Notes: generated by a model from the sequence alone, not told the origin. Shown: positions 8,162 to 16,544, numbered from the stretch's first letter. The stretch: 34,985 nt of DNA from Streptomyces sp. 150FB (GCF_000818195.1 NZ_JTHL01000001.1:3464254-3499238), one strand, 5' to 3'. Translations and numbers: made by a program.

Positions 8162-9827
8162 GCGCGAGCCTTTGTGTGACGGGACGGAGGACGGTGTCGA
8201 TCTCGGGCGCGCGCAGGGTGTGCGCGATGAGGAGGAACACGGCGGTGACCACCACGCAGGCGGTGCCCGCGCCCGCCACGGGTGAGGGGATGAGGGCTCC
8301 GCAGAGCCATCCGGCGCCGGTGGCCCCGGTGGCCGCGGCGCTGAGCTTGGCCAGCCCTCCCACCGTGGGGCCGAGCCTGACCGGCACGCTGTGGCGGCCG
8401 ACGGCGGCCAGCAGCAGGGCGGCGGTCAGGGTGATGCCGAGCGCGTTGGCGGCGGCGATGCCGAGGACGCCCCAGACGCGCAGCAGCAGGGCGCCCGCGA
8501 CGGTGTTGACGGCGAGTCCCGCCACCATGGCGAGCGCCGGGAACCACAGCGGGCGAGCCGCCGAGAAGTAGCACCGTACGAGCGCGCCGACCAGGGTCTG
8601 TCCGAGCAGGCCGAGGGCGTAGACCCGCATGACGGAGGCGGTGGCCGCCGTGTCGGCCGGGGTGAAGGCGCCGCGCTGGAACAGCACTTGGATGATCTGG
8701 GGCGCGCACGCGACCACCGTCGCCGCACCGGCGAGCACGATGATGCCGGCGAGCGCGAGGTCCCGCTCCACCCTGCGCCGTGCCATGTCACGGTCGCCCG
8801 CCGCCATGGCGCGGGCGACCACAGGGAAGGTGACGGTGCAGAGCATCAGGGACAGGACCATCGGCATCTGCGCCACTTTCTGGGCGTAGTTGAGATGCGA
8901 GATGGCGCCGGCCGGGAGGGGCGCGGCCAGGAACCGTTCGATGAGGACCTGTGACTGCCTGCTGAGGGCGAAGGCGATGACGGGGGCGAGCAGCGCGAGC
9001 GCCACGGGCGGACCGCTGCTCTTGCCCGCGGCGCCGGTGACCGGGCTTCGCTCCTTCAACCTGCGCCAGAGCGCGGGGAGTTGGGCGATCACCATCAGGA
9101 CGCCGCCGACGGCGACCCCGGCCGCCGCCGCCCGTACGCCCCAACGGTCAGCGAGCACGAGTGTCGTCGCGATGATGCCGACGTTGTAGGCGGCGTAGAT
9201 CGCGGCGGGTGCCAGGAAGCTGCCGTGGGCCCGCAGCGCGGCGCTGATGTATCCGGCGAGGCCGAAGCTGAAGGCACAGGTGGCGGTCAACCGCGTGCAT
9301 TCCACGGCCAGTCGGGGCTCGGAGAGGCCGGGCGCGAGGACCGCGACCACCTGTGGCGCCAGGGCGACCAGCAGGGCGGCGCACACGCCGAGGGCGAGGA
9401 AGAGCCGGGGCAGGGTGGTGCGCATCAGGACCCGTACGGGGTCGGGCAGGCCGGGTGTCTCCCCGGCGGCCCTGCGCGCGAGTGCCAGGCTGAAGGCCGG
9501 TACGAGGATCAGCGCCATGGCGTCCTCGATGAGCAGTGTGGAGGCGGCCTCGGGCACGGTCCACGCGACGAGGAACGCGTCGGTGTCCGGGCCGGCGCCG
9601 TAGAGGTGGGCGATGATCTGGTCGCGGACCAGGCCGAGCAGCGCGCCGGCTGCGGTGAGGGCGGCGGTGACGAAGGCGGCGCGGGCGAGGAACCGGCCGG
9701 AGGAGCCGGGCCCCCGGGGGTCCGCGGGGGGTGCCGTGTCGGGCGTGCCGGGCCTCGCGGGCCCCGGTACGGCGGGTAGGGACTGTTTCGTGTCGCTGAT
9801 GCCGCTCATGCCGCTGGTGTCGTTCAT
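8151..9827 (-). CDS. MurJ/MviN-Wzx type lipid-linked oligosaccharide flippase
   Basis: This 558-residue polytopic protein of the MOP superfamily (MurJ/MviN group) has about 14 hydrophobic helices. The N-terminal block AAFVTAALTAAGALLGLVRDQIIAHLYGAG and the following DAFLVAWTVPEAASTLLIEDAM are typical, as is LFQRGAFTPADTAATASVMRVYALGLLGQ in the second half. It should flip the undecaprenyl-linked repeat unit across the membrane. As the only flippase in the operon, a Wzx-like role is more likely than the housekeeping peptidoglycan role. ATG 9827 overlaps the ligase-like gene stop by 4 bp (ATGA). The N-terminal 35 residues before the first helix are Met/Ser/Pro-rich and of low complexity (NDTSGMSGISDT). 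Confidence 0.86.
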   Translation of the reverse strand: MNDTSGMSGISDTKQSLPAVPGPARPGTPDTAPPADPRGPGSSGRFLARAAFVTAALTAAGALLGLVRDQIIAHLYGAGPDTDAFLVAWTVPEAASTLLIEDAMALILVPAFSLALARRAAGETPGLPDPVRVLMRTTLPRLFLALGVCAALLVALAPQVVAVLAPGLSEPRLAVECTRLTATCAFSFGLAGYISAALRAHGSFLAPAAIYAAYNVGIIATTLVLADRWGVRAAAAGVAVGGVLMVIAQLPALWRRLKERSPVTGAAGKSSGPPVALALLAPVIAFALSRQSQVLIERFLAAPLPAGAISHLNYAQKVAQMPMVLSLMLCTVTFPVVARAMAAGDRDMARRRVERDLALAGIIVLAGAATVVACAPQIIQVLFQRGAFTPADTAATASVMRVYALGLLGQTLVGALVRCYFSAARPLWFPALAMVAGLAVNTVAGALLLRVWGVLGIAAANALGITLTAALLLAAVGRHSVPVRLGPTVGGLAKLSAAATGATGAGWLCGALIPSPVAGAGTACVVVTAVFLLIAHTLRAPEIDTVLRPVTQRLAHAR

Positions 9828-11239
9828 GCCGCGACGGCCCCCCTGTCGGTGCGCTCGCTGCCGGCCGCGCCACGGTGGAGCGCCCACCAGGCCGAGAGGC
9901 CGAGCATCATGGCCGTCAGCACGGTCGAGGGCCCGCCGATGTCCGCGTACGCGAAGTCCACCAACTGCCAGCCGAGCAGACCGACGACGACGAGGGCGCA
10001 GTCGGATCCGGTACGGGCACGCCGCGCGCCCGGCAGCCTGCGCAGCGCGCATACCAGGAGCGCTGCCCAGCTCCCCACCAGCGTGACCACCCCGAGCAGC
10101 CCCTGCTCGCTGAGGATGAGCAGATACATGTTGTGCGGGGACAGCAGGGGCTGGCGCTGGAAGCTCGCGCCTGCGCCGTCGGTGTCGCTGGCGGCGGACA
10201 GCGCGATGGACGAGTTGCTGTCGCGGTAGGCGGGGAAGGCCTTGAGCCCGACGCCGTCGACCGGGTCCGTACGCCACATGCCGGCGGCGGCCGCCCACAT
10301 CGTGTACCGGTCGGTGACGGACTGGTCGGGCGCCGCTGTGACCCGGGTGATGCTGTCGACGCGGTCGGTGATCACCTTCGAGCCGATGCCGAGCCCGCCG
10401 ACGAGGACCACACCGAGCGCCCCGGCGACGAGCACGACCCGGGCCGCCCTGCGCGGTCCCGACAGGACGAGCTGGAGCAGGAGGGCGAAGGTGGTCGCGA
10501 TCCAGGCGCCCCGGCTGAAGGACAGCAGGAGCGGTACGGCCAGCAGCCCGGCGCAGACCAGCGCGACGGTCCGCTGGGCGCGCGGCGCCCGGCGGTCGTC
10601 GCCGAGCGCGAGTCCCACGGCGGCGATCAGACCGTAGGAGACGACGGTCGCCATGCCCATCACATCGGTCGGGCCGAAGGTGCCGACCGCGCGGATGTCC
10701 TCCCCCATGTACGAGGCGCCGGTGCCGGTGAGGAACTGGGTGACGCCGACGCCGCCCTGGACCAGGCCGAGTGCGACGAGGGCCCCCGCGACGGTTCGGA
10801 AGTCCCGGCGGTCGCGCAGGAGCAGCAGCAGCGCCGCCGGGACCAGCACGAAGAGCTGGAGGTAGCGCGCGACCCCGGGCAGCGCGGCCGCCGGGTCGTG
10901 GGCGGTGATCGCGGCGACGCTCACGCCGAGGACGGGCAGGCCGAGGACGACCGCCGCCGTACGGGTGAGCGGGCGGGCGCGGTCGCGTGCGACGCGGATC
11001 AGGCAGTGCAGGACGAGCAGCGCGGAGGCGGCGTCGGCCACGTTCCCCGTACCGGCCGAACCGTCGGCCGCCGGGCTCGCGGGAACGGTGAGCAGGGCGA
11101 TGACGGCGACGGCGGGCAGGAGGGGGGCGGAGCGGCGGAGTTCGGCGCGCAGCCGTCCGGGGTGCCGTGCCCGCCGTACCTGACGTACGTCACGGCGTAC
11201 CCGCGGGCGGCCCGTCAGCATCAGGGTGCCGGTGGCCAT
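9824..11239 (-). CDS. O-antigen ligase / Wzy-polymerase-like membrane protein
   Basis: This 471-residue protein has roughly 11-12 hydrophobic segments and the WaaL/Wzy arrangement. Membrane helices flank a large extracytoplasmic loop containing RYTMWAAAAGMWRTDPVDGVGLKAFPAY and SPHNMYLLILSEQGLLGVV, where the Pro-His-Asn and Glu-x-Gly residues match the conserved loop of the family. It likely polymerises or ligates the repeat units outside the membrane. ATG 11239 shares one base with the upstream stop (TGATG), which argues for translational coupling to the priming transferase. Polymerase versus ligase cannot be separated by sequence; polymerase is favoured because a Wzz-like protein and a flippase are in the same operon. 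Confidence 0.83.
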   Translation of the reverse strand: MATGTLMLTGRPRVRRDVRQVRRARHPGRLRAELRRSAPLLPAVAVIALLTVPASPAADGSAGTGNVADAASALLVLHCLIRVARDRARPLTRTAAVVLGLPVLGVSVAAITAHDPAAALPGVARYLQLFVLVPAALLLLLRDRRDFRTVAGALVALGLVQGGVGVTQFLTGTGASYMGEDIRAVGTFGPTDVMGMATVVSYGLIAAVGLALGDDRRAPRAQRTVALVCAGLLAVPLLLSFSRGAWIATTFALLLQLVLSGPRRAARVVLVAGALGVVLVGGLGIGSKVITDRVDSITRVTAAPDQSVTDRYTMWAAAAGMWRTDPVDGVGLKAFPAYRDSNSSIALSAASDTDGAGASFQRQPLLSPHNMYLLILSEQGLLGVVTLVGSWAALLVCALRRLPGARRARTGSDCALVVVGLLGWQLVDFAYADIGGPSTVLTAMMLGLSAWWALHRGAAGSERTDRGAVAA

Positions 11240-12798
11240 CAGCTTCCCGCCGGACGGACGAGGGAGGCGGCGGTGCGCAGCAGGATGCACACGTCCTGCC
11301 AGAGCGACCAGTGGTCGATGTAGTGGTTGTCGAAGCGGGAGCGGTCCTCGATGGAGGTGTCACCGCGCAGCCCGTGCACCTGGGCGAGTCCGGTGATGCC
11401 GACGGGCATCCGGTGCCGGGCCGCGTAACCGGGCGTGGTCTTGCTGAAGTTGGCGACGAAGTACGGGCGTTCGGGGCGCGGGCCGACCAGGCTCATGTCG
11501 CCGCGCAGGACGTTCCAGAGCTGGGGCAGCTCGTCCATCGACGTACGGCGCAGCACATTGCCCACCACGCTCATCCGGTGGTCGTTGACAACGCTCCAGC
11601 GGGTGGCGGCCTCGTGGTCGTCGGCCGGGCGCAGGGTGCGGAACTTCAGCAGGGTGAAGGGACGGCCGTCCTGGCCGACGCGCTCCTGTCTGAACAGCAC
11701 TCCGGGGCCGTCGCAGAACCGGACGGCGAGCGCGCACCCCAGCAGTACCGGGGAGACCGCGACCAGGACGGGCGCGGTGACGAGTACGTCGAGGAGCCGC
11801 TTGGCGACCGTACCGCGACGGCGTCCGGCGGGCGGGTCCTGGCGCCGGCAGGAGTAGCCCCAGACGTGCTCGGCCATGGAGCCGGGGGCGGGCGCGAAGG
11901 GTCCTGCCGACGCGGTGTGCCAGGGGCCGCCGCCGATGAACCAGGTGGCGCAGCCGTACTCCTGGAACAGCGCGACGAGCTCCGAACGGTCGGCGCCGTC
12001 ACCGGAGTCGACGAAGACCGCCTCCCGTACGCCGTTCTGGATCACGGCGCGGTGGACGTCCTCGGGCGAGGTCAGGACCGGCAGGGCAGCGCCGTCCTTC
12101 GGCTCGACCCGCTCGTCCCGCTCACCGGGTTCCTGCCGCGGGTCCCGGCCGTCCGCACGCTCCGGAGCGGCGTCGGCGATCCCGACGGGCCGCAGGCCGT
12201 ACTCGGGGTGCTGGGAGAGCAGCGCGGCCAGCCGCCGCGCCGGGGCGACCGTACCGACGAGGAGCGCCGAACTGCGGCGGCTCCGGACGACCGCGCGCCG
12301 CCATACGTACACGATCCGGCGACAGCAGCAGGCCACAGCGAGCTGTACGGCCGCGCCGCACGCCAACGCCCGCAGGTCCAGGGCCTGTTCAGGGAAGAGC
12401 GCGGCGAGGACCGCCGCAGCCGCACACCAGGACACCGCGATACGGGCGGCGAGCGCGGGGAGTTGGTCGAGCGCCGAGGCGCCGACACCCGGGCGGTACA
12501 GGCCGGCGTGTGCGTTCAGTACCGTCACACAGACGACGATCTGTACGACGAGGACGGCGCCGCGCTGCTCCTGGCTGAGCACGGCGGTGGAGAGCAGGGC
12601 TGCCGCCCAGTCGACGGCGAGCAGCGGCAGGCCGAGGCGCGGCGCGGCGCCGGCGGAACGGCGGGTGGGGCGGCGGGGCGCGGTCGCCGCGCGACCGGGC
12701 AGGTCGTGCGGAAGGGCGAGCGAGAGGCGTCCGGTGGTCCGGTCCGCCGGCTTCGCCGGCCCCGACGGCGATGGAACGCTGGTGCTTTCCGTGGTCAC
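11239..12798 (-). CDS. Polyprenyl-phosphate sugar-1-phosphate transferase (priming enzyme)
   Basis: This 519-residue exopolysaccharide polyprenyl glycosylphosphotransferase has an N-terminal part with several hydrophobic segments and a CoA-binding-like middle (SSALLVGTVAPARRLAALLSQHPEYG). Its C-terminal bacterial sugar transferase domain contains KRLLDVLVTAPVLVAVSPVL, FRQERVGQDGRPFTLLKFRTL, DELPQLWNVLRGDMSLVGPR and GITGLAQVHGLRG. It transfers a sugar 1-phosphate from UDP-sugar to undecaprenyl phosphate, the first committed step. An Arg/Asp/Glu-rich insert (RADGRDPRQEPGERDERVE) sits in the middle region. ATG 12798 overlaps the glycosyltransferase stop by 4 bp. The donor sugar is unknown. Confidence 0.92.
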   Translation of the reverse strand: MTTESTSVPSPSGPAKPADRTTGRLSLALPHDLPGRAATAPRRPTRRSAGAAPRLGLPLLAVDWAAALLSTAVLSQEQRGAVLVVQIVVCVTVLNAHAGLYRPGVGASALDQLPALAARIAVSWCAAAAVLAALFPEQALDLRALACGAAVQLAVACCCRRIVYVWRRAVVRSRRSSALLVGTVAPARRLAALLSQHPEYGLRPVGIADAAPERADGRDPRQEPGERDERVEPKDGAALPVLTSPEDVHRAVIQNGVREAVFVDSGDGADRSELVALFQEYGCATWFIGGGPWHTASAGPFAPAPGSMAEHVWGYSCRRQDPPAGRRRGTVAKRLLDVLVTAPVLVAVSPVLLGCALAVRFCDGPGVLFRQERVGQDGRPFTLLKFRTLRPADDHEAATRWSVVNDHRMSVVGNVLRRTSMDELPQLWNVLRGDMSLVGPRPERPYFVANFSKTTPGYAARHRMPVGITGLAQVHGLRGDTSIEDRSRFDNHYIDHWSLWQDVCILLRTAASLVRPAGS

Positions 12799-13964
12799 TG
12801 GGAAATCGGCTCCCTGCGTTCGGGGTGCGGAGCGGCGGCGACCTCGCGGTACACGTCCGCGATGGCCTGGGCGGTCCCCCGCACGTCATGGGTGCTGAGT
12901 ACGTGCTGATGGCCCTGGCGTCCGAGGGCCTCACGCAGCGGCTCGTCGCGCAACAGCGCGCTCACGGCCGCCGCGAGGGACCCGGGGTCCTCGGGTGGTG
13001 TCAGGCAGTGGAGGGCGCCGCCGGGCGGCAGGCTCTCGCGCGCGCCGTCCACATCGGTGAGGACGACGGCGCGGCCACTGGCCATCGCTTCGAGCGGCGC
13101 GACCGCCATGCCCTCCCAGCGGGAGGGCAGGACGACCAGATCGGCCGCCCGGTACCAGGGGGCGGTGTCGGCCACGGCCCCGGCGAAGAGCACCGAGGGA
13201 GGGGCGGCGGCGCGCAACTGGCCGGCGTCGGGGCCGTCGCCGACGAGCACAAGACGTGCCTGAGGCAACTGTCGGGCGATGGGCCCCCAGGCGCGCAGCA
13301 GCAGGTCCTGCCCCTTCTGCCCGCAGAGCCGGCCGACGCAGAGGACCACTTGGGCGGTCGGGGGCAGGGCGGCGAGCAGCGGCAGCGCGGCGCGCGCCGG
13401 ACCCGCGGGGGCGGGCCTGAAGCGGGCGGTGTCCACGCCGTTGTGGACGACGGACCAGGAAGCGTCGACTCCGGCCCGTTCGCCGGTGCGCCGCTCGGCC
13501 TCGCTGACGCAGACGACCCGGTCGGTCCAGCGCGTCGCCCATCTCTCCCAGCGCCGCGCGAGGTGTTCCGTCACTCCGCCGACCGCCTCGAAGGACCAGG
13601 CGTGCGGCTGGAAGACGGTCGGTACGGCGCCCCGTACGGCCAGCCGGCCCGCCAGTCCCGCCTTCGCGCTGTGGGCGTGGACGAGATCGGGGCGGACATC
13701 GGCGACCAGCCCCGCGACCTGGCGGACCTCGTCCCTGAGGTTCGGTCCGGGGGCGCGGGTCGCCCGCCAGACCCTGACCTCGGCGCCACGCGCAGCGGCG
13801 GCTCCGGCGAGCGGCCCTTCGGGGCAGGCGACAACCACGCGGACTCCGGCGTCCACCTGGGCCCCGGCGAGATCGGTGACCACTCGGGCCACTCCGCCGT
13901 CGACGGGCTGTACGAGGTGGAGCGCCGTAAAGCCGTGTCCCGGCCGGTGCCGTGGTGAATGCAC
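12795..13964 (-). CDS. Glycosyltransferase, first gene of the exopolysaccharide operon
   Basis: This 389-residue GT-B/GT4-like enzyme has an N-terminal ALHLVQPVDGGVARVVTDLA acceptor-domain motif, then DLVHAHSAKAGLAGRLA and VFQPHAWSFEAVGG. The C-terminal domain has VVHNGVDTARFRPAP, VVLCVGRLCGQKGQDLLL, ARLVLVGDGPDAGQL and the donor site SRWEGMAVAPLEAMASGRAVV. The GTG at 13964 is chosen because a GGAAAGAG ribosome site lies 6 nt upstream; the frame runs on upstream to 14213 but without a credible site. The gene faces away from the chaplin genes over a 563-bp intergenic region and starts the coupled eight-gene operon. Acceptor and donor sugars are not predictable. Confidence 0.88.
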   Translation of the reverse strand: MHSPRHRPGHGFTALHLVQPVDGGVARVVTDLAGAQVDAGVRVVVACPEGPLAGAAAARGAEVRVWRATRAPGPNLRDEVRQVAGLVADVRPDLVHAHSAKAGLAGRLAVRGAVPTVFQPHAWSFEAVGGVTEHLARRWERWATRWTDRVVCVSEAERRTGERAGVDASWSVVHNGVDTARFRPAPAGPARAALPLLAALPPTAQVVLCVGRLCGQKGQDLLLRAWGPIARQLPQARLVLVGDGPDAGQLRAAAPPSVLFAGAVADTAPWYRAADLVVLPSRWEGMAVAPLEAMASGRAVVLTDVDGARESLPPGGALHCLTPPEDPGSLAAAVSALLRDEPLREALGRQGHQHVLSTHDVRGTAQAIADVYREVAAAPHPERREPISQ

Positions 13965-14527
13965 GCGCAACTCTTTCCACTCGTGGATATGCGGGAAAGC
14001 GATCTGCCGAGCGGACTCGACAGGGCGCACGGAATCTTCAGGACCGCGCTGCTGCCCCCACGAAAAACGCATTGACCCGGTTGGAGTAACGCGCGGCACC
14101 GAATCGAACGACAAGTCGAGCCGCAACGCGCTTCGCGGCGGCCCGGGGGTCGAACGTGCCTGAACCACGGCCACGGTTGTTCGTATAAGAGGGTTGTCGC
14201 TGGGCCGGACCATCGAGCTGAGGTTCGGTCAGGAGACCGGCCCGGCGCCCCGCTGAATTCCGCATATCAGGCTCTCCGCCTCGAAGACCAAAACAGAAGG
14301 GACCTTTACAGAATGCGGAGTGAAAATCACGCCAGACGCGCCAAAACGAGCTGAACGTACAAAAGGATTCATGTGCCCGCACAGCGGTTCATGACCCGCG
14401 GCCGGCGAACGCCTGAGCCCGCTTCACCCATTCGGGGGCGCAACGGATCGGCGCCCAGGGCGTTGATGGGTACGTCGGGTAAATGCGCCCGCCATGTCTT
14501 CCCCTTCAGCACGAGGAGCCCCACCCC
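13965..14527. other. 563-bp divergent intergenic region, exopolysaccharide operon / chaplin
   Basis: No convincing gene lies here. It must hold the promoter of the exopolysaccharide operon (not recognised) and that of the first chaplin (candidate at 14439-14466). The stretch 14280-14370 is visibly richer in A than its surroundings. Open frames here lack ribosome sites and family features. Confidence 0.6.
14439..14466 (+). promoter_or_regulatory. Candidate sigma-BldN promoter of the first chaplin gene
   Basis: CGCAAC at 14439-14444 and CGTTGA at 14461-14466 are separated by exactly 16 bp. As I recall it, the sigma-BldN (ECF) promoter consensus is CGTAAC-N16-CGTTGA, so the -35 element has one mismatch and the -10 is exact. 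Transcription would begin near 14474, leaving a leader of about 55 nt before the ATG at 14528. Chaplin genes are established sigma-BldN targets. Confidence 0.6.
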
Positions 14528-14767
14528 ATGTCGCGTATCGCCAAGGCTGTTGTTCTGTCCACCGCGGCCGTCGCCGCTGTCGCCGGTGCCTCCGGCGTTG
14601 CTCTTGCCGACAGTGGCGCGCAGGGCGCGGCGATCGGTTCCCCGGGTGTCCTGTCCGGCAATGTCGTCCAGGTCCCCATCCACCTCCCGGTCAACGTCTG
14701 CGGCAACACCATCGACGTCATCGGTCTGCTCAACCCGGCCTTCGGCAACGTCTGCGTCAACAACTGA
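14528..14767 (+). CDS. Short chaplin (hydrophobic aerial-coat protein)
   Basis: This 79-residue protein has a signal peptide ending ALA at residue 27 and a single chaplin domain: GSPGVLSGNVVQVPIHLPVN, then VCGNTIDVIGLLNPAFGNVCVNN. The two conserved cysteines, C58 and C76, would form the intramolecular disulfide. There is no LPxTG signal or C-terminal helix, so it is a secreted short chaplin. Short chaplins assemble into amyloid-like fibres that lower surface tension and make aerial hyphae and spores water-repellent. A GAGGAG site lies 9 nt before the ATG. A sigma-BldN-like promoter is seen upstream and a strong hairpin downstream. The mature part matches the second chaplin at 44 of 52 positions. 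Confidence 0.96.
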   Translation: MSRIAKAVVLSTAAVAAVAGASGVALADSGAQGAAIGSPGVLSGNVVQVPIHLPVNVCGNTIDVIGLLNPAFGNVCVNN

Positions 14768-14803
14768 CGGCGTTTCACTTCCTCCGTCCTCCAGGACGTC
14801 TCG

Positions 14804-14843
14804 GCAGAGCCGCTCTCCCCTCTCATGGGGAGGGCGGCTCTGC
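14804..14843. terminator. Terminator after the first chaplin
   Basis: A 17-bp stem (left arm 14804-14820, right arm 14827-14843) with one T-G pair and a 6-nt loop starts 36 bp after the chaplin stop. It suggests that this chaplin is transcribed alone. Confidence 0.75.
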
Positions 14844-14920
14844 TGCTGTCCTGCCGTACGTGCCCCCGGGGGCACCCTTTCGGCGGCGCGGTAGCGCGGG
14901 TGGCCCACTACCGGACAGAT

Positions 14921-14934
14921 CGTCAGATCTGACG
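14921..14934. promoter_or_regulatory. Perfect 14-bp palindrome upstream of a small secreted protein
   Basis: CGTCAGATCTGACG is a perfect palindrome 130 bp before the start of the gene at 15065. It is a possible operator for that gene; no regulator can be named. Confidence 0.35.
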
Positions 14935-15064
14935 GCCCGTCGCAGGTCAGGACGGGTACGACCGCGCCTCTCCGCTTCAGGGCCACTCATGATCGGTTGC
15001 GAGGCGCGCGCGGGCCACCGACGGTGAGGACAACGTCCCCCGACGCGTCCCGAAAGGACCACGC

Positions 15065-15613
15065 ATGCGTCCCCTGGTTTCCCGTCGCGCTGCAACCGCT
15101 GTTGTCTGCGCCGCTCTAGCACTCGGCACCGCGGCTCCCGCTGTCGCGGCCACCACCGCGGATCAGCCGCACAGTGCCGGCCCGGCCGAGACGTACGCCC
15201 AGCAGTACGCGGCCTCCTTCGCCGCCCTCGCCGCTCCCACGCCGGTCGACCCGAAGGCCGACCCCAAGGCCGACCCGAAGGCTGAGGAGAAGGCGCAACT
15301 GACAGCGGCGGTGAATAAGATCACCGAGGCTCTGGCCATCGCCCTCAAGTCGGCGGACATCACGGCGGCGGCGGCTCAGACCCAGAACCTGCTGACGGCG
15401 CTGACCGCCATCCTCGGCGGCCCGGCGGCGGCCCCCGCCACCGCGCCCGGTACCGCACCGGCCACCGGCAAGCCGGCGGCACAGCCCACCGTGGGCGGTC
15501 CCCTCATCACGCCGAACGCCCCCAAGGCGCAGTCGCTGATGTCGTCATCGCCGTCCTCGGTGCCGTCCTCGCCGCTCGGCGGGCTGCTCGCCCTGCCGCT
15601 GCTCGGCGGCTGA
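15065..15613 (+). CDS. Small secreted protein of the chaplin locus, function unknown
   Basis: I do not recognise a family. The 182-residue product has a signal peptide with two Arg before the core and likely cleavage after AVA near residue 28. A helical Ala-rich region (AETYAQQYAASFAAL) follows, then a triplicated DPKA stretch (DPKADPKADPKAEEKAQ) and a predicted amphipathic helix (LTAAVNKITEALAIALKSADIT). A Pro/Ala/Thr linker leads to a Ser-rich tail ending in a hydrophobic Gly-Leu segment (LGGLLALPLLGG). There is no cysteine in the mature part and no sortase signal. An AAAGGA site precedes the ATG by 6 nt. It sits between two chaplins, so a role at the aerial-hypha surface is plausible but unproven. 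Confidence 0.75.
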   Translation: MRPLVSRRAATAVVCAALALGTAAPAVAATTADQPHSAGPAETYAQQYAASFAALAAPTPVDPKADPKADPKAEEKAQLTAAVNKITEALAIALKSADITAAAAQTQNLLTALTAILGGPAAAPATAPGTAPATGKPAAQPTVGGPLITPNAPKAQSLMSSSPSSVPSSPLGGLLALPLLGG

Positions 15614-15650
15614 CACCGCACCAGCACGGCACGTACGGACGTACGCGTGT

Positions 15651-15692
15651 ACGGACGGCCGGGGCGGCTCGCCATCTGCCCTGGCCGTCCGT
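15651..15692. terminator. Terminator after the secreted-protein gene
   Basis: A stem of about 15 bp with one mismatch (15651-15665 against 15678-15692) and a 12-nt loop begins 37 bp after the stop at 15613. Confidence 0.6.
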
Positions 15693-15903
15693 GCCCCTGG
15701 GCGACAGGTACGTCAACGTATTCATACGAGAATAGACCGACCCTGTTCATTCGGGTGGCCTGTCCAGAATTCCTTCCGTATGGGGTTTCCGCCGCGCCGC
15801 CTCATCGTTACTCATGACGAGGCCACGCAAAGGAAACCTCCAAGAGGCCTGTGCGAAGCGAGAGTTGCCCGCAACAGACACCGCTGAAAGAAGGATTCAC
15901 CGA

Positions 15904-16185
15904 ATGAAGCCCATGAAGGTTGCCGCCGTCGTCGCCGGTTCCGTGATGGCCCTGGGTGCCGCCACCCCGGCCTTTGCCGCGGACCCCATTGGCCCGATGA
16001 GCCTGAACGGCGCTCTCGACACCATCGCCAGCCAGGGCCTGCGCGACGCGAAGCCGCTGCACACCAATGCGCTGGACACCGAGAACAAAGGCTCTCTCGT
16101 CAATGCCGTCTCGGAAGCCGCGAACGGAATCAACAAGTCGGGCAAGGGCGGGTCGCTGCTCGGCGGTCTCCCGCTCGGCAAGTAG
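15904..16185 (+). CDS. Small secreted protein between chaplins, function unknown
   Basis: This 93-residue protein has a clear signal peptide (MKPMKVAAVVAGSVMALGAATPAFA, cleavage near residue 25). The mature chain is about 68 residues with the motif PLHTNALDTENKGSLVNAVS and a Gly-rich C-terminus, KGGSLLGGLPLGK. Small secreted proteins of this style occur widely in Streptomyces as uncharacterised proteins; it is neither a chaplin (no cysteines, no GNxVQ motif) nor a recognisable rodlin. The GAAAGAAGGA site lies 8 nt before the ATG at 15904. The second chaplin follows after 95 bp without an obvious terminator, so the two may share a transcript. Its Gly-Leu tail resembles that of the protein at 15065-15613. 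Confidence 0.82.
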   Translation: MKPMKVAAVVAGSVMALGAATPAFAADPIGPMSLNGALDTIASQGLRDAKPLHTNALDTENKGSLVNAVSEAANGINKSGKGGSLLGGLPLGK

Positions 16186-16280
16186 TTCGATGCGTGGCTC
16201 ACACCACTGACCTGGATCAGCGAAAGCCCTCCGGGCGCCGATCCATAAACTGAAGAAAAACCAATCGAAAGGCTATTCAC

Positions 16281-16520
16281 ATGAAGACTTCCAAGAAGGC
16301 TGCCCTCGTCATCGCCGCCGCCGGTATCGCGGCCGGCGCGGCCTCCGGCAGCGCCTTCGCCGACGCCGGCGCCGAGGGTGCCGCTGTCGGCTCGCCGGGC
16401 GTCCTGTCGGGCAACGTGGTCCAGGTCCCGCTGCACGTGCCGGTCCAGGTCTGCGGCAACACCATCGACGTGGTCGGCCTGCTCAACCCGGCCTTCGGCA
16501 ACGTCTGCGTCAACAAGTGA
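16281..16520 (+). CDS. Short chaplin (hydrophobic aerial-coat protein), second copy
   Basis: This 79-residue chaplin is co-linear with the first. Its signal peptide ends AFA at residue 27 and the mature chain begins DAGAEGAAVGSPG. The chaplin core is GNVVQVPLHVPVQVCGNTID, ending AFGNVCVNK, with C58 and C76 conserved. Like the first, it lacks a sorting signal and should be released and assembled on the aerial hypha surface. A GAAAGG site precedes the ATG. No sigma-BldN-like pair was found in the 95 bp upstream, so it may be read from the promoter of the gene at 15904. Signal peptides and intergenic sequences differ from the first copy while the mature part is nearly the same, which points to an old duplication under selection. 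Confidence 0.96.
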   Translation: MKTSKKAALVIAAAGIAAGAASGSAFADAGAEGAAVGSPGVLSGNVVQVPLHVPVQVCGNTIDVVGLLNPAFGNVCVNK

Positions 16521-16544
16521 CGCTCGTACGCAGGTAATGAGAGG

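Noticed and set aside
15904..16185. Rodlin gene candidate next to chaplins
   Set aside because: The 93-residue product is too short and lacks the sequence pattern expected of rodlins (about 130 aa).
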